A stretch of DNA of 64,000 bases from Fimbriimonadaceae bacterium (GCA_019638795.1 JAHBTB010000010.1:1-64000); one strand, 5' to 3'; shown: positions 1 through 6,200, numbered from the stretch's first letter. A program made the numbers and translations. The notes: generated by a model from the letters alone, not told the origin.

Positions 1-335
1 TCGTAGACCAACACGTCCACCCCCTCCAGCATCGCCGGGGTCGGCTTGCGGTGCTCGCCGTACAGTGAATAGAAGCGCAGGCCCGTGCGCGGGTCGGTGT
101 AACCCTCCCACTCGATCATGTTGTCCTGCGTGTGGCCCCAAATGCCGTGCTGGGGGCCGAAGACCGCCTGCACACGCAGCTTCCCTGCCCGGTGCAGGGG
201 CAACAGGTGGTCCAGGATATGGACGTAGTCGGCGGCGACGCTCGCCTGATGACAGACCAGGCCGACCGATTTGCCCGCCAAGCAGGCAAACCCGTCGGCC
301 AGGCACCGGTCGAGTCCGGTCAGCACACGGGGCAT
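1..335 (-). CDS. NamZ-like exo-beta-N-acetylmuramidase (DUF1343), N-terminal part
   Basis: This is the first 111 residues of a gene that runs off the left edge. The translation starts MPRVLTGLDR and contains GKSVGLVCHQAS, FGPQHGIWGH and a 'TGLRFYSLYGEHRKPTP.MLEGVDVLVYD' pattern. These match the N-terminal half of DUF1343/NamZ (GH171), where the usual forms are GLVTNQTG, GPEHGIRG and SLYG..KPT..ML..vDvlvfD. The family removes terminal MurNAc from peptidoglycan fragments. The ATG at 335 is the first start in frame. It lies 43 bp behind the GSSGP-family gene on the same strand. The family call is firm; the function is inferred from the family. Confidence 0.85.
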   Translation of the reverse strand, partial: MPRVLTGLDRCLADGFACLAGKSVGLVCHQASVAADYVHILDHLLPLHRAGKLRVQAVFGPQHGIWGHTQDNMIEWEGYTDPRTGLRFYSLYGEHRKPTPAMLEGVDVLVY

Positions 336-378
336 GGCCCCATTGTGGCCGTGCCCGGACTCGGATTGCGTCCCCGGG

Positions 379-1077
379 TCAGGCCGCCTTCTTGCCCGCC
401 GTCCCGCCGAGGGAAAGGGACACCGTCTGCACGCCGATCTCTTGCAGGTCGGAGGCTTGCCCGGTCGCGGTGTTCACAAACCGGTAGGCCGCCGCCCAGT
501 AGCCCGACGAGACGGTGACGTCCTGGCTCAGCCCGCCCGCGGTGAACGCCACGATCGCCTTGCTGCGGTAGCCGCCCTTCTGCGGCTTGCGGTTGGCGCC
601 CGACAAGCGTTGCACGAGCAGTTCGGCCTTGACCCCCAGCGGCGTCGCCGCGCTGGCCGTGAACGTGACCTTGCCCGTCCCCCCCGCCGCCGTCATCGTG
701 ATGTCCGGCGGCGTGAAGCCGGTGGCCGGCGGCGTCGCCGGAGGCGTGCCCGTCGTGTTGGCTTGCAGCCACTTGGTCGCCAGGCCGATGTAGGCGTTGA
801 TGCCGTCGGCGAACTTGCGTGTGCCCGTGACCGGGTCGTGCTCGACGTGGCTCTGGGCATAGGCGTCCCACGCCTCCACCTGGGCGGCGGTCAGACCGCG
901 GTAGGTGGTCGCGGCGGTGGTGAACCGCCCGCGGGCGGCCTGCTGGGCCGCCGTGCCCGGGTTCGCCGGGCTCGTGCGCTCGCTGACGATGGTGCCCTCG
1001 CTGGTCAGCTTAAAGGTGACCGGGCCACTGCTGCCGCTCAGCCCGCCGACGATGACAGTGCGTTTCAACTTTGCCAT
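379..1077 (-). CDS. GSSGP-family protein of unknown function, full-length copy
   Basis: A 232-residue protein starting MAKLKRTVIVGGLSGSSGPV. The first 110 residues carry a GLSGSSGPV turn, a strand-like TFKLTSEGTIVSER, then NPGTAAQQAARGRF and a helix with LTAAQVEAWDAYA. The layout recalls the short structural-type proteins that have 'R..P.NP.T.AQ..R..F' and 'W..YA' motifs (for example DUF6266), but I do not recognise the exact family. The second half is beta-rich and Thr/Ala-rich. No signal peptide is seen. A fragment (2893-3037) and a diverged paralogue (6751-7416, plus strand) lie in the same island. The start is set by AGGAGA at 1087-1092, nine bases before the ATG. A structured leader precedes it. 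Confidence 0.8.
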   Translation of the reverse strand: MAKLKRTVIVGGLSGSSGPVTFKLTSEGTIVSERTSPANPGTAAQQAARGRFTTAATTYRGLTAAQVEAWDAYAQSHVEHDPVTGTRKFADGINAYIGLATKWLQANTTGTPPATPPATGFTPPDITMTAAGGTGKVTFTASAATPLGVKAELLVQRLSGANRKPQKGGYRSKAIVAFTAGGLSQDVTVSSGYWAAAYRFVNTATGQASDLQEIGVQTVSLSLGGTAGKKAA

Positions 1078-1150
1078 GGTTGTGCTTCTCCTTCATTGGA
1101 CGCTCGCCCCATCATTGGGACAGGAGAGGCCCGGCATTGCCGCCCTCGCC
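1078..1150 (-). promoter_or_regulatory. Structured 5' leader, copy 1 (SD-sequestering fold)
   Basis: Read on the minus strand, this leader has three parts. A small hairpin CGGC-AAT-GCCG comes first. A TCTCCT follows at 1122-1127, and then a hairpin GTCCC (1117-1121) with GGGGC (1106-1110). The TCTCCT is the exact complement of the Shine-Dalgarno AGGAGA (1087-1092) of the gene at 379-1077, so an outer stem would hide the ribosome site. The same arrangement with compensating changes is seen at 3038-3125, and a partial one at 4490-4590. A cis-regulatory RNA is inferred; no known riboswitch class is recognised. Confidence 0.5.
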
Positions 1151-1609
1151 TAGGCTTTATCATTGGAGGATCACTGGGCAATCTCCATGGGTGTTTTGAT
1201 ATGAAGCCTGCCTGCTCAACGGCGGGCAGAGCTCGACGATCTCACGCGCTACCAACTGTAGCCTATACAAATGGCATATACTCCCCGCTCCCAAGAAACG
1301 GGGCCATGTCCGACAATCACTCCTGTCTTCGGCGAAGTCGCGAACCAAGCCTTGGTGCCGCATGGCCAATCTCATATTCCGCCCCTTATCAAGGACTTGA
1401 TGACAACATTTTCAATCCAACAAGGCAACGTGAAGTTTCCTCTTTACGCTCAGTAAGCATGAGTGCTAAAGAGTGATTTTCGATCTTATAGCATGTCAGC
1501 CATAGCCAAACTTTCAGACACAATGCACAAACTAGATTCGCGTGCTCAATCATAGGTTGCCAAGTGTTCCACTTGGAGATACGAACTGCACGGGCTGGAA
1601 TGTCCCAAC
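1151..1609. other. Gene-poor stretch of the accessory island
   Basis: About 460 bases of mixed composition, lower in GC than the chromosome around it. Short open frames exist on both strands (for example plus 1271-1456 and minus 1160-1375). None has a convincing ribosome site, domain pattern or codon use. It may hold a decayed cassette, but nothing can be named. Confidence 0.4.
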
Positions 1610-1978
1610 TCATCCATTCCTGCTCGAATCGGTTAAGACATTGTAAGCTAACCGACATGCTTCTTGATAGGTGGCCAATTCGGGTGTTCCATATGCTGCA
1701 CACCAAGGCTTTCCATCCAGGATGGGAATCAAATTGTCATACGCGTCTCTGACCCGCTCCATCGCTCGCGCCTCCTGCGGGGAAGAAAGGACGTTACCAA
1801 CAAACGCATCTAGGGAAGATGTTTGTTCGATTGCCCAGGATAATGATGCTTCCGTATTGTCAAGCACCATCGCCTTGTCCGAATCCAGATATGTTTCAAG
1901 TCTGCTGATAGCGAATAGACAACCCACTGTCTCTTGCCTAATGTTCTCGCTTGAGTTTTTTGGAATATTCATGTTCAT
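1610..1978 (-). CDS. Hypothetical soluble protein, last gene of cassette A
   Basis: A 122-residue protein if the ATG at 1978 (MNMNIPKNSS) is used; the frame stays open ten codons further to a TTG at 2008. It is helical in character and acidic, with ETVGCLFAISRLETYLDSD and VRDAYDNLIPILDGKPW. There is no signal peptide and no family I recognise. It has lower GC than the core genes, like the other cassette genes. It is the third small gene after the tip at 2479-2790, so an immunity or accessory role is possible but not shown. Confidence 0.55.
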   Translation of the reverse strand: MNMNIPKNSSENIRQETVGCLFAISRLETYLDSDKAMVLDNTEASLSWAIEQTSSLDAFVGNVLSSPQEARAMERVRDAYDNLIPILDGKPWCAAYGTPELATYQEACRLAYNVLTDSSRNG

Positions 1979-2068
1979 GACATGTTCCCGTGCTTCCACA
2001 TATCCCAAACACTTCGCAGAATGTGACGCGTGCCCCTGATGCTGACCAGTGCGTCTGCCGAGCGGTCT

Positions 2069-2311
2069 CTACCCCTTTGCACCTTGCTCGTCATCCTTTC
2101 GGCCCGAGTGGTCGTCGCCCAAATCCTTGGACTTCGCCGCGTTAGTCGTTCCCTGCTTCGTGACTATCTTGTCGAGCAACTTGATGTCCTCCAGCATTTT
2201 CTTGTTACTTTCCGCCAGTGACAGTGTGAACTGTAAAGCCTGAATGGCATAGAGCAGGCTCACTCCTGAAAGGGCCAAGATGGCGATGAGCCGGCGCTTC
2301 GAAACTGTCAT
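2069..2311 (-). CDS. Small single-span membrane protein, cassette A
   Basis: 80 residues: a basic start (MTVSKRR), one membrane segment (LIAILALSGVSLLYAIQAL, about residues 8-26), then a charged coiled-coil-like stretch (LAESNKKMLEDIKLLDKIV) and a Lys/Asp-rich tail. Its ATG follows the stop of the 57-residue membrane protein (2313-2486) with one base between, so the two are probably translated together. Position and size suggest an immunity-type membrane protein for a membrane-acting tip. This is inference; no family is recognised. Confidence 0.6.
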   Translation of the reverse strand: MTVSKRRLIAILALSGVSLLYAIQALQFTLSLAESNKKMLEDIKLLDKIVTKQGTTNAAKSKDLGDDHSGRKDDEQGAKG

Positions 2312-2312
2312 A

Positions 2313-2486
2313 CTATGATTTGTCCCTTGCGTTCATCGCGTGGTACGCTTCGTTAAGGTCCTTCTGTGCCTGAAGGCACACCCTGCATGAAAATAGTTCA
2401 ATGCCGATAGTGAGCACAAGGATCACAATGGTCACGACATAGAGCCACTTGGACTGGTCGACGCCGTCGAGAGTCTCGTTATTCAT
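2313..2486 (-). CDS. Tiny single-span membrane protein, cassette A
   Basis: 57 residues beginning MNNETLDGVDQSKW, with one membrane segment (LYVVTIVILVLTIGIELF, residues 15-32) followed by CRVCLQAQKDLNEAYHAM. Its start ATGAATAA overlaps the TAA stop of the upstream tip (2479-2790), and GGAGGTGAGG lies just before it, so translational coupling is likely. It is too short for usual gene-calling cut-offs. A comparable pair of tiny membrane genes follows the tip at 6364-6528. Confidence 0.6.
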   Translation of the reverse strand: MNNETLDGVDQSKWLYVVTIVILVLTIGIELFSCRVCLQAQKDLNEAYHAMNARDKS

Positions 2487-2790
2487 CCTCACCTCCGCCC
2501 CTCACCTTACCGGCAAGATCAATTCCACTCGAGACACCCTTCCCAATAACATCACGTGCCTCTTCGATCAGGACGTCTGCAGGCCCAAGCCCATTTTCAT
2601 CAATTGAAACAAAACCTCCTGCAATGCTACCACCAGCCACCTCAATGGGTCCACTAATATATTGGCCTTTTGCCTCCTCTAGCGCGATCCTCCGTACGCC
2701 TCGTACGCCATCGGAAATGGCCACGCCGATGCAAACCGCGCGCACCCAAGGCCGCGGCTTGGCCGACGCCATTTCAGAAAGCAAGCTCAT
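2479..2790 (-). CDS. Toxin-tip-like ORF fused to the repeated start leader, cassette A
   Basis: 103 residues from the ATG at 2790. The first part (MSLLSEMASAKPRP...) is encoded by the repeated leader module (repeat A). From residue 25 the sequence is unique and Gly-rich, with YISGPIEVAGGSIAGGFVS and ARDVIGKGVSSGIDLAGK, ending GGGEDE. GGAG sits five bases before the ATG, downstream of promoter A. A GTG two codons upstream is a less likely start. Two tiny membrane genes follow with overlap. The C-terminal part may be a membrane-acting toxin tip brought under a common promoter. The function is inferred from layout only. Confidence 0.5.
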   Translation of the reverse strand: MSLLSEMASAKPRPWVRAVCIGVAISDGVRGVRRIALEEAKGQYISGPIEVAGGSIAGGFVSIDENGLGPADVLIEEARDVIGKGVSSGIDLAGKVRGGGEDE

Positions 2791-2892
2791 CCTCACTCCA
2801 AGCAGATGTCTGTTTCAAGTATAGGGGATTGCCCGACGGACGTCAATCGTCTTGACACCGCCTTGATGTCTCGCCGGCCACGCCCCGCCCGC
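2718..2892 (-). repeat. Promoter-plus-leader repeat, copy A
   Basis: About 175 bp nearly identical to 3664-3839. The promoter half is also present at 5585-5667 and the leader half at 6442-6504. The unit contains the promoter, a ribosome site and the first two dozen codons of the downstream frame. The sequence on the downstream side differs completely between copies. On its upstream side copy A joins directly to a GSSGP gene that it truncates. Confidence 0.85.
2818..2846 (-). promoter_or_regulatory. Near-consensus sigma-70-type promoter, copy A
   Basis: On the minus strand TTGACG (2841-2846), a 17-bp spacer and TATACT (2818-2823). The expected start of transcription is near 2811, giving a leader of about 20 bases with GGAG before the ATG at 2790. 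The same elements recur in copies B and C. Confidence 0.75.
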
Positions 2893-3037
2893 GAGCGGCC
2901 TGCGGGGCCGCCGTGTTCGGGTTCGCCGGGCTCGTGCGCTCGCTGACGATGGTGCCCTCGCTGGTCAGCTTAAAGGTGACCGGGCCACTGCTGCCGCTCA
3001 GCCCGCCGACGATGACAGTGCGTTTGAACTTTGCCAT
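2893..3037 (-). pseudogene. GSSGP-family gene, 5' fragment cut by repeat A
   Basis: Starts MAKFKRTVIVGGLSGSSGPV and is almost identical to the gene at 379-1077 for about 45 residues (to NPNTAAPQAARGR). It then runs straight into repeat A and stops after about 15 unrelated codons, near 2843. The complete leader with its AGGAGA site is kept, so it may still be transcribed. It looks like a duplicate whose 3' part was lost when the promoter module or a recombination endpoint arrived. Confidence 0.8.
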
Positions 3038-3125
3038 TGTTGTGCTTCTCCTTCGGTGGATGTTCGTCCCATCGGTGGGACAGGAGAGGCTTGGCGTCGC
3101 CACCCTCCCCTACGGCTGCTCTTGG
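3038..3125 (-). promoter_or_regulatory. Structured 5' leader, copy 2
   Basis: Same layout as 1078-1150. A hairpin TGGC-GAC-GCCA replaces CGGC-AAT-GCCG, so the closing pair has changed on both sides. TCTCCT (3082-3087) can pair with AGGAGA (3047-3052), and the inner hairpin is GTCCC/GGGAC (3066-3081). The paired changes support a conserved RNA structure. An additional shared segment, CTTGCCGCCAAGA, lies just upstream. Confidence 0.5.
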
Positions 3126-3152
3126 CGGCAAGCCAGGTGATCTTTACAACGA

Positions 3153-3527
3153 CTAGCAGTAGTTTAGAAGGCAGTTATCTCTAAACTTACGCCAAATCTC
3201 CAGACACGTTGGATCGCCATCGGTTAGCTTATCATAGAAGCTTTCATCACGGAAGAACTCTCCTGAATAGATCAATGATCTAACATAACTAAAATCGAAC
3301 ACGCTTAAACAGAACGAATCCGGAAACCTACCTTCAGTTATTGCAAATAGTTCAATGGGGTAGAACCGAGGATAAGGAATACCGTCTACTTCAACTAGCA
3401 ACATTGCCTCAGAGTTGATTATGGCCAGGCCAAACACATAATAATTATGACCGACAACAAGTGGCAAGTAATTTACAGGCCCATCACTGAAAAATACGTA
3501 TTCGTTCTTATTACATACAGCAGTCAT
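3153..3527 (-). CDS. Immunity-like small protein, cassette B
   Basis: 124 residues, AT-rich compared with the chromosome: MTAVCNKNEYVFFSDGP, then GHNYYVFGLAIINSE, LLVEVDGIPYPRFYPIELF and a C-terminal LEIWRKFRDNCLL. It is soluble, with alternating strands and helices as in many immunity proteins, but I cannot name the family. The start is nine bases after the stop of the degraded tip at 3537-3719, the usual toxin-immunity spacing. The pairing is inferred from position. Confidence 0.65.
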   Translation of the reverse strand: MTAVCNKNEYVFFSDGPVNYLPLVVGHNYYVFGLAIINSEAMLLVEVDGIPYPRFYPIELFAITEGRFPDSFCLSVFDFSYVRSLIYSGEFFRDESFYDKLTDGDPTCLEIWRKFRDNCLLNYC

Positions 3528-3536
3528 AGATAATCA

Positions 3537-3719
3537 TCACGGGTTCAAAGATGGAGGAGTGCCGTACACTGGGTTCTTGAACTTAAAGCCTGATCCAGCA
3601 CCACTACCGTTACCATTCCAATAGTGAATATCAATGGTGTCCCCGTTTGGAAGCTGAAAGCGGTGGCCACGCCGATGCAAACCGCGCGCACCCAAGGCCG
3701 CGGCTTGGCCGACGCCATT
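3537..3719 (-). pseudogene. Toxin-tip remnant, cassette B (out of frame with its start leader)
   Basis: An open frame of 61 codons without a start: NGVGQAAALGARGLHRRGHR, then FQLPNGDTIDIHYWNGNGSG and FKFKNPVYGTPPSLNP before the stop. It reads like the end of a secreted polymorphic toxin. The frame differs from the one begun at the leader ATG (3736), which yields an unrelated 63-codon product ending at 3545. The tip can therefore not be made from promoter B without a frameshift. The neighbour at 3153-3527 is its likely immunity gene. Confidence 0.5.
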
Positions 3720-3839
3720 TCAGAAAGCAAGCTCATATTCACTCCAAGCGGATGTCTGTTTCGAGTATAGAGGATCGCCCGACGGACGTCAATCGTCTTG
3801 ACACCGCCTTGATGTCTCGCCGGCCACGACCCACCCGCG
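3664..3839 (-). repeat. Promoter-plus-leader repeat, copy B
   Basis: About 176 bp matching copy A (2718-2892) with a few substitutions, including the promoter, GGAG and the MSLLSEMASAKPRP leader codons. The upstream flank is the gene at 3854-4267 and the downstream flank is the tip remnant at 3537-3719. Confidence 0.85.
3764..3792 (-). promoter_or_regulatory. Near-consensus sigma-70-type promoter, copy B
   Basis: TTGACG (3787-3792), 17 bp, TATACT (3764-3769) on the minus strand. It drives the leader ATG at 3736 and probably the immunity-like gene at 3153-3527. Confidence 0.7.
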
Positions 3840-3853
3840 ATGCCCGTCGGGAC

Positions 3854-4267
3854 TCAAGTCGGACGCCTCATCTTGCTTTCAGTGAATGAAAATACCGGAT
3901 TTCCCATACCCAGAACAGCAAAATCATCTCCATAGTTGGCAATTGTTACTAGCATCCACGTTGGAAGTTGGCTGACCGACTTTAAATGATTCCAGAAAAG
4001 CACGCCACTTGCATCATGTATCAAAGGTATATCCGATCCCGTCAACTTGCTTATGTCAAAAAGCACTAGGGTCGACACGATCAACGGAAAGACCATTCCC
4101 GACGCGACGATTACCGGGTCGTTTACACCTTCCACGACAAGATCATATTGCCTGTCTCGCTTTGTAAATGCCAGATTCACGCTTGAATCTCCTCTCCTGC
4201 AAATGCTTGCGAGTTCGGCGTCATGGAGCTCTCCAAAATAGAGTTGTAAGTGTTGGACAGCATTCAT
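3854..4267 (-). CDS. Immunity-like soluble protein, cassette IV
   Basis: 137 residues beginning MNAVQHLQLYFGELHDAELA. The 'LHDAEL..I' start followed by a beta-rich body (SVNLAFTKRDRQYDLVVEGV, VIVASGMVFPLIV, LVLFDISKL) resembles small immunity-type proteins that begin with an HDAE motif. I cannot assign a named family. It lies 32 bp behind the tip-like frame at 4300-4506 and upstream of promoter B. Its base composition is lower in GC than the core genes. Confidence 0.65.
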   Translation of the reverse strand: MNAVQHLQLYFGELHDAELASICRRGDSSVNLAFTKRDRQYDLVVEGVNDPVIVASGMVFPLIVSTLVLFDISKLTGSDIPLIHDASGVLFWNHLKSVSQLPTWMLVTIANYGDDFAVLGMGNPVFSFTESKMRRPT

Positions 4268-4299
4268 ATTACAAGTTTCTACTCAGTTAACCGGCCATC

Positions 4300-4506
4300 T
4301 CACCTATGGTGAGGGCTCTGCGGGTTCCTCCAAGGTACCGGAGGATCGCTCGGCAAAGGGGCTCTGCCGTCCAGGGCTCGCTTGCCGCCAACCCAGTCGT
4401 GGCTATGGTCTGGCATCGACTCATGACCACCGCTTGTGTCGTAGGCTCGATCAACAATGGGATGACCATCGTCACCATACCTTCGCGATGTATGCCGCCG
4501 TGCCAC
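4300..4506 (-). CDS. Toxin-tip-like fragment, cassette IV
   Basis: A 68-codon frame from a GTG. The part after residue 9 reads like the end of a secreted toxin: GDDGHPIVDRAYDTSGGHES, MPDHSHDWVGGKRA, then a Pro-rich tail PSDPPVPWRNPQSPHHR. His and Asp residues are clustered, as in metal-binding nucleases, but no named motif is complete. Two other frames are open across part of the stretch, so the choice of frame is uncertain. It is followed by the immunity-like gene 3854-4267. Confidence 0.35.
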   Translation of the reverse strand: MARRHTSRRYGDDGHPIVDRAYDTSGGHESMPDHSHDWVGGKRALDGRAPLPSDPPVPWRNPQSPHHR

Positions 4507-4590
4507 CCGGCCTCGTCCCGACTAGGGGACAGGAGAGACGCGGCACAGCCGCCGTCCCATATGTTTGTTCTTGGCGGCAATGCAAGTTGT
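4490..4590 (-). promoter_or_regulatory. Structured leader, copy 3 (without its GSSGP gene)
   Basis: Shares with the other two leaders the CGGC-TGT-GCCG hairpin, the TCTCCT (4531-4536) and the GTCCC/GGGAC hairpin (4515-4530). The upstream CTTGCATTGCCGCCAAGA block also matches copy 2. The downstream AGGAGA and the GSSGP start are missing and the sequence diverges into the fragment at 4300-4506. It is a decayed or recombined copy. Confidence 0.4.
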
Positions 4591-4648
4591 CTTTATGTAA
4601 CCTTGGCCCAACAACTCACGCCTTGCTCGTGAACCTCAGGCGCGGATC

Positions 4649-4963
4649 TTACTTTAGTTCCACGACAAACTCGGGGTGATAGTCCGTCACGGCTTTCATC
4701 ACCTCTGGCTTCAGATACTCACGACGCGTTGATTTGCCCGAGCGCCTTCCCCTAGCCTCGATTGAAAGCTTGTACCCTAGATAAACACGGGCGTAGGAGT
4801 AAGACATGGGCGATATCGGACGCTCTAGTCCTGCATCATTTACATATACATCGACTTCTTCGTCGGTGTAGTTGACTATGATTAGTCTGGTAAGGTGACT
4901 ACAACCCGCCAGAATTGTTCCGACGATCATCACACCGCACAACACAAGCGGCTTTCTATTCAT
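4649..4963 (-). CDS. Small lipoprotein, cassette III
   Basis: 104 residues from the ATG at 4963 (MNRKPLVLCGVMIVGTILAGC). A lipobox ILAGC follows one hydrophobic segment, so the mature protein should be lipid-anchored at Cys21. The body is short and beta-like (RLIIVNYTDEEVDVYVND, SYARVYLGYKLSIEARG). A start eight codons upstream is possible but places charged residues before the signal. It follows the membrane protein 5157-5585. A surface immunity role is possible; no family is recognised. Confidence 0.65.
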   Translation of the reverse strand: MNRKPLVLCGVMIVGTILAGCSHLTRLIIVNYTDEEVDVYVNDAGLERPISPMSYSYARVYLGYKLSIEARGRRSGKSTRREYLKPEVMKAVTDYHPEFVVELK

Positions 4964-5156
4964 TGCTCTTGGAATGGAGGCCTCCACTGGACATCAGTCC
5001 GATAGTTGTCCGCATCATTTTCCAATGACGCGTCGTCATGGGATCGTGTTATGACATATCCTCTAATGATTTCAAAAATGCATAGCACTTCTCCCATCTA
5101 CTTCATCTGCTGGATATGTTGATGTTCATGTTTCCGCTCGGACCACACGGCCAGCC

Positions 5157-5585
5157 CTAGACGTCCCTGACGAAACTGAGTGCTTTCGCGGCGGCCACGA
5201 CAAATACTGCTAAAACGACGATACTGGTCGTGTTAGGCCCATAGTCGCAGAATTCAGCAAACCCGTAGAAGAGCACTCCTGTGAAGAGGAGAATAGCACG
5301 AGTGGTGTGATTCTGACGCCGCCATGATACGCTCAGTATGACCATACTCAAAGAGCATAGGATATTGAATGCGATTGCCAGCCAGAGTTGCCCAGGAGTA
5401 CTTTGGCCTTGCCATATTTCACTGTCCGGTTGTGTAGTTTGACCTGCCGCGCGAGCCAGCTCGATGGCAGTTGGAAGCAGGGCCAGATTCAAGCATGCGT
5501 CATAAAGGCCAAGAAAGCCCAAGCCAAGGACTGCCATATAGAAACTCTTCTGTCGGTAGTCGCTCACTTGCACCGTTCTCGTCAT
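5157..5585 (-). CDS. Four-span membrane protein, cassette III, probably leaderless
   Basis: 142 residues from the ATG at 5585 (MTRTVQVSDYRQK). Four hydrophobic segments are seen: FYMAVLGLGFLGLYDACLNL, LWLAIAFNILCSLSMVILSV, AILLFTGVLFYGFAEF and TSIVVLAVFVVAAAKAL. The ATG lies only eight bases after the -10 of promoter C and no ribosome site fits between, so the message is probably leaderless. A TTG three codons upstream lies inside the promoter and is unlikely. The lipoprotein gene at 4649-4963 is downstream. The function is unknown. Confidence 0.65.
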   Translation of the reverse strand: MTRTVQVSDYRQKSFYMAVLGLGFLGLYDACLNLALLPTAIELARAAGQTTQPDSEIWQGQSTPGQLWLAIAFNILCSLSMVILSVSWRRQNHTTRAILLFTGVLFYGFAEFCDYGPNTTSIVVLAVFVVAAAKALSFVRDV

Positions 5586-5667
5586 CTGTTTCAAGTATAG
5601 GGGATTGCCCGACGGATGTCAATCGTCTTGACACCGCCTTGATGTCTCGCCGGCCACGCCCCGCCCG
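5585..5667 (-). repeat. Promoter repeat, copy C (no leader codons)
   Basis: About 83 bp matching the promoter half of copies A and B, from the base after the ATG up to GGCCGGCGAGACATC and the GC-rich block beyond. The leader codons are absent; instead a membrane protein starts directly behind the promoter. Confidence 0.8.
5594..5622 (-). promoter_or_regulatory. Consensus sigma-70-type promoter, copy C
   Basis: TTGACA (5617-5622), 17 bp, TATACT (5594-5599) on the minus strand. The predicted transcription start falls within one or two bases of the ATG at 5585. Confidence 0.75.
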
Positions 5668-5738
5668 TCGCCCGGCGACCGGACCGGCTGCACCAGTGGC
5701 GCCCATCCAGAGTCAAGCCAAAGTCGGGCCACCCGTCC

Positions 5739-6002
5739 TTAAGGTGGTTGTTGCCCAGCGAGCCGCTCAAGCTGAACTCGTTCTTCAGGCGACAAGGTCG
5801 CTCCGTGCACCAGGACAATCTGCGCCAGTCGGGCGTCCTTATCGGCAAGTGCAATGGACTTTGCGGATTCGCCGGACTCAAATTCAAGGTTAACGTCCGC
5901 CCCAAACTGCAGATAACGCTCTCTACAATTGTATTCTTTGCGAAGATCACATTCGCCAAATGGTTCATCGAGGATGTAAATTCCCCATACTGGCCTTGTT
6001 AT
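5739..6002 (-). pseudogene. Ankyrin-repeat-like C-terminal fragment
   Basis: An open frame of 87 codons without ATG, GTG or TTG at its beginning: PVWGIYILDEPFGECDLRKE, then LQFGADVNLEFESGESAKS and QIVLVHGATLSPEERVQLER, ending AGQQPP. The 'FGADVN...G.SA..IA......QIVLVHGA' pattern is that of one ankyrin repeat. Possible starts in other frames (for example MNNKASMG) suggest a frameshift or lost 5' end. Ankyrin proteins occur as immunity proteins in toxin cassettes; that role here is inference. Confidence 0.5.
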
Positions 6003-6068
6003 TCATACCGATCAAAGTCTTGGTGGACATCAGAAAGGGTCCCGTGACCCTGCGCCAAGACCAACATC

Positions 6069-6200
6069 TCAAAGAGCTTGGATTAACTCTTTAAGGCCTG
6101 ATTCGATCGGCCCAATCAAGACAATGAGGGTGGCCAACGCAATATCAAGGAGAACCAACAAGATAAGGAGCAGGACAATGTGCTTTGGGAGATTCTTCAC
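6069..6200 (-). CDS. Tiny membrane protein, cassette I, second gene
   Basis: 43 residues from a GTG: MKNLPKHIVLLLILLVLLDI, continuing to ALATLIVLIGPIESG and a short amphipathic tail. It is almost entirely one membrane segment. The start overlaps the stop of the 53-residue protein upstream (GTGA), so the two are coupled. It is too short for usual gene-calling cut-offs. It mirrors the tiny membrane pair in cassette A. Confidence 0.55.
   Translation of the reverse strand: MKNLPKHIVLLLILLVLLDIALATLIVLIGPIESGLKELIQAL

Noticed and set aside
1389-1706. A 105-codon minus-strand frame overlapping the hypothetical gene at 1610-1978
   Set aside because: Rich in Trp, Cys and Met with no ribosome site and odd composition; the overlapping frame has the more natural protein.
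4287-4580. A 97-codon minus-strand frame across leader copy 3
   Set aside because: It runs through the structured leader and shows no domain pattern. The alternative frame at 4300-4506 reads more like a protein end, though that too is uncertain.
5591-5968. A 125-codon minus-strand frame starting MNHLANVIF
   Set aside because: It shadows the ankyrin-like frame (5739-6002) and runs through the promoter repeat.
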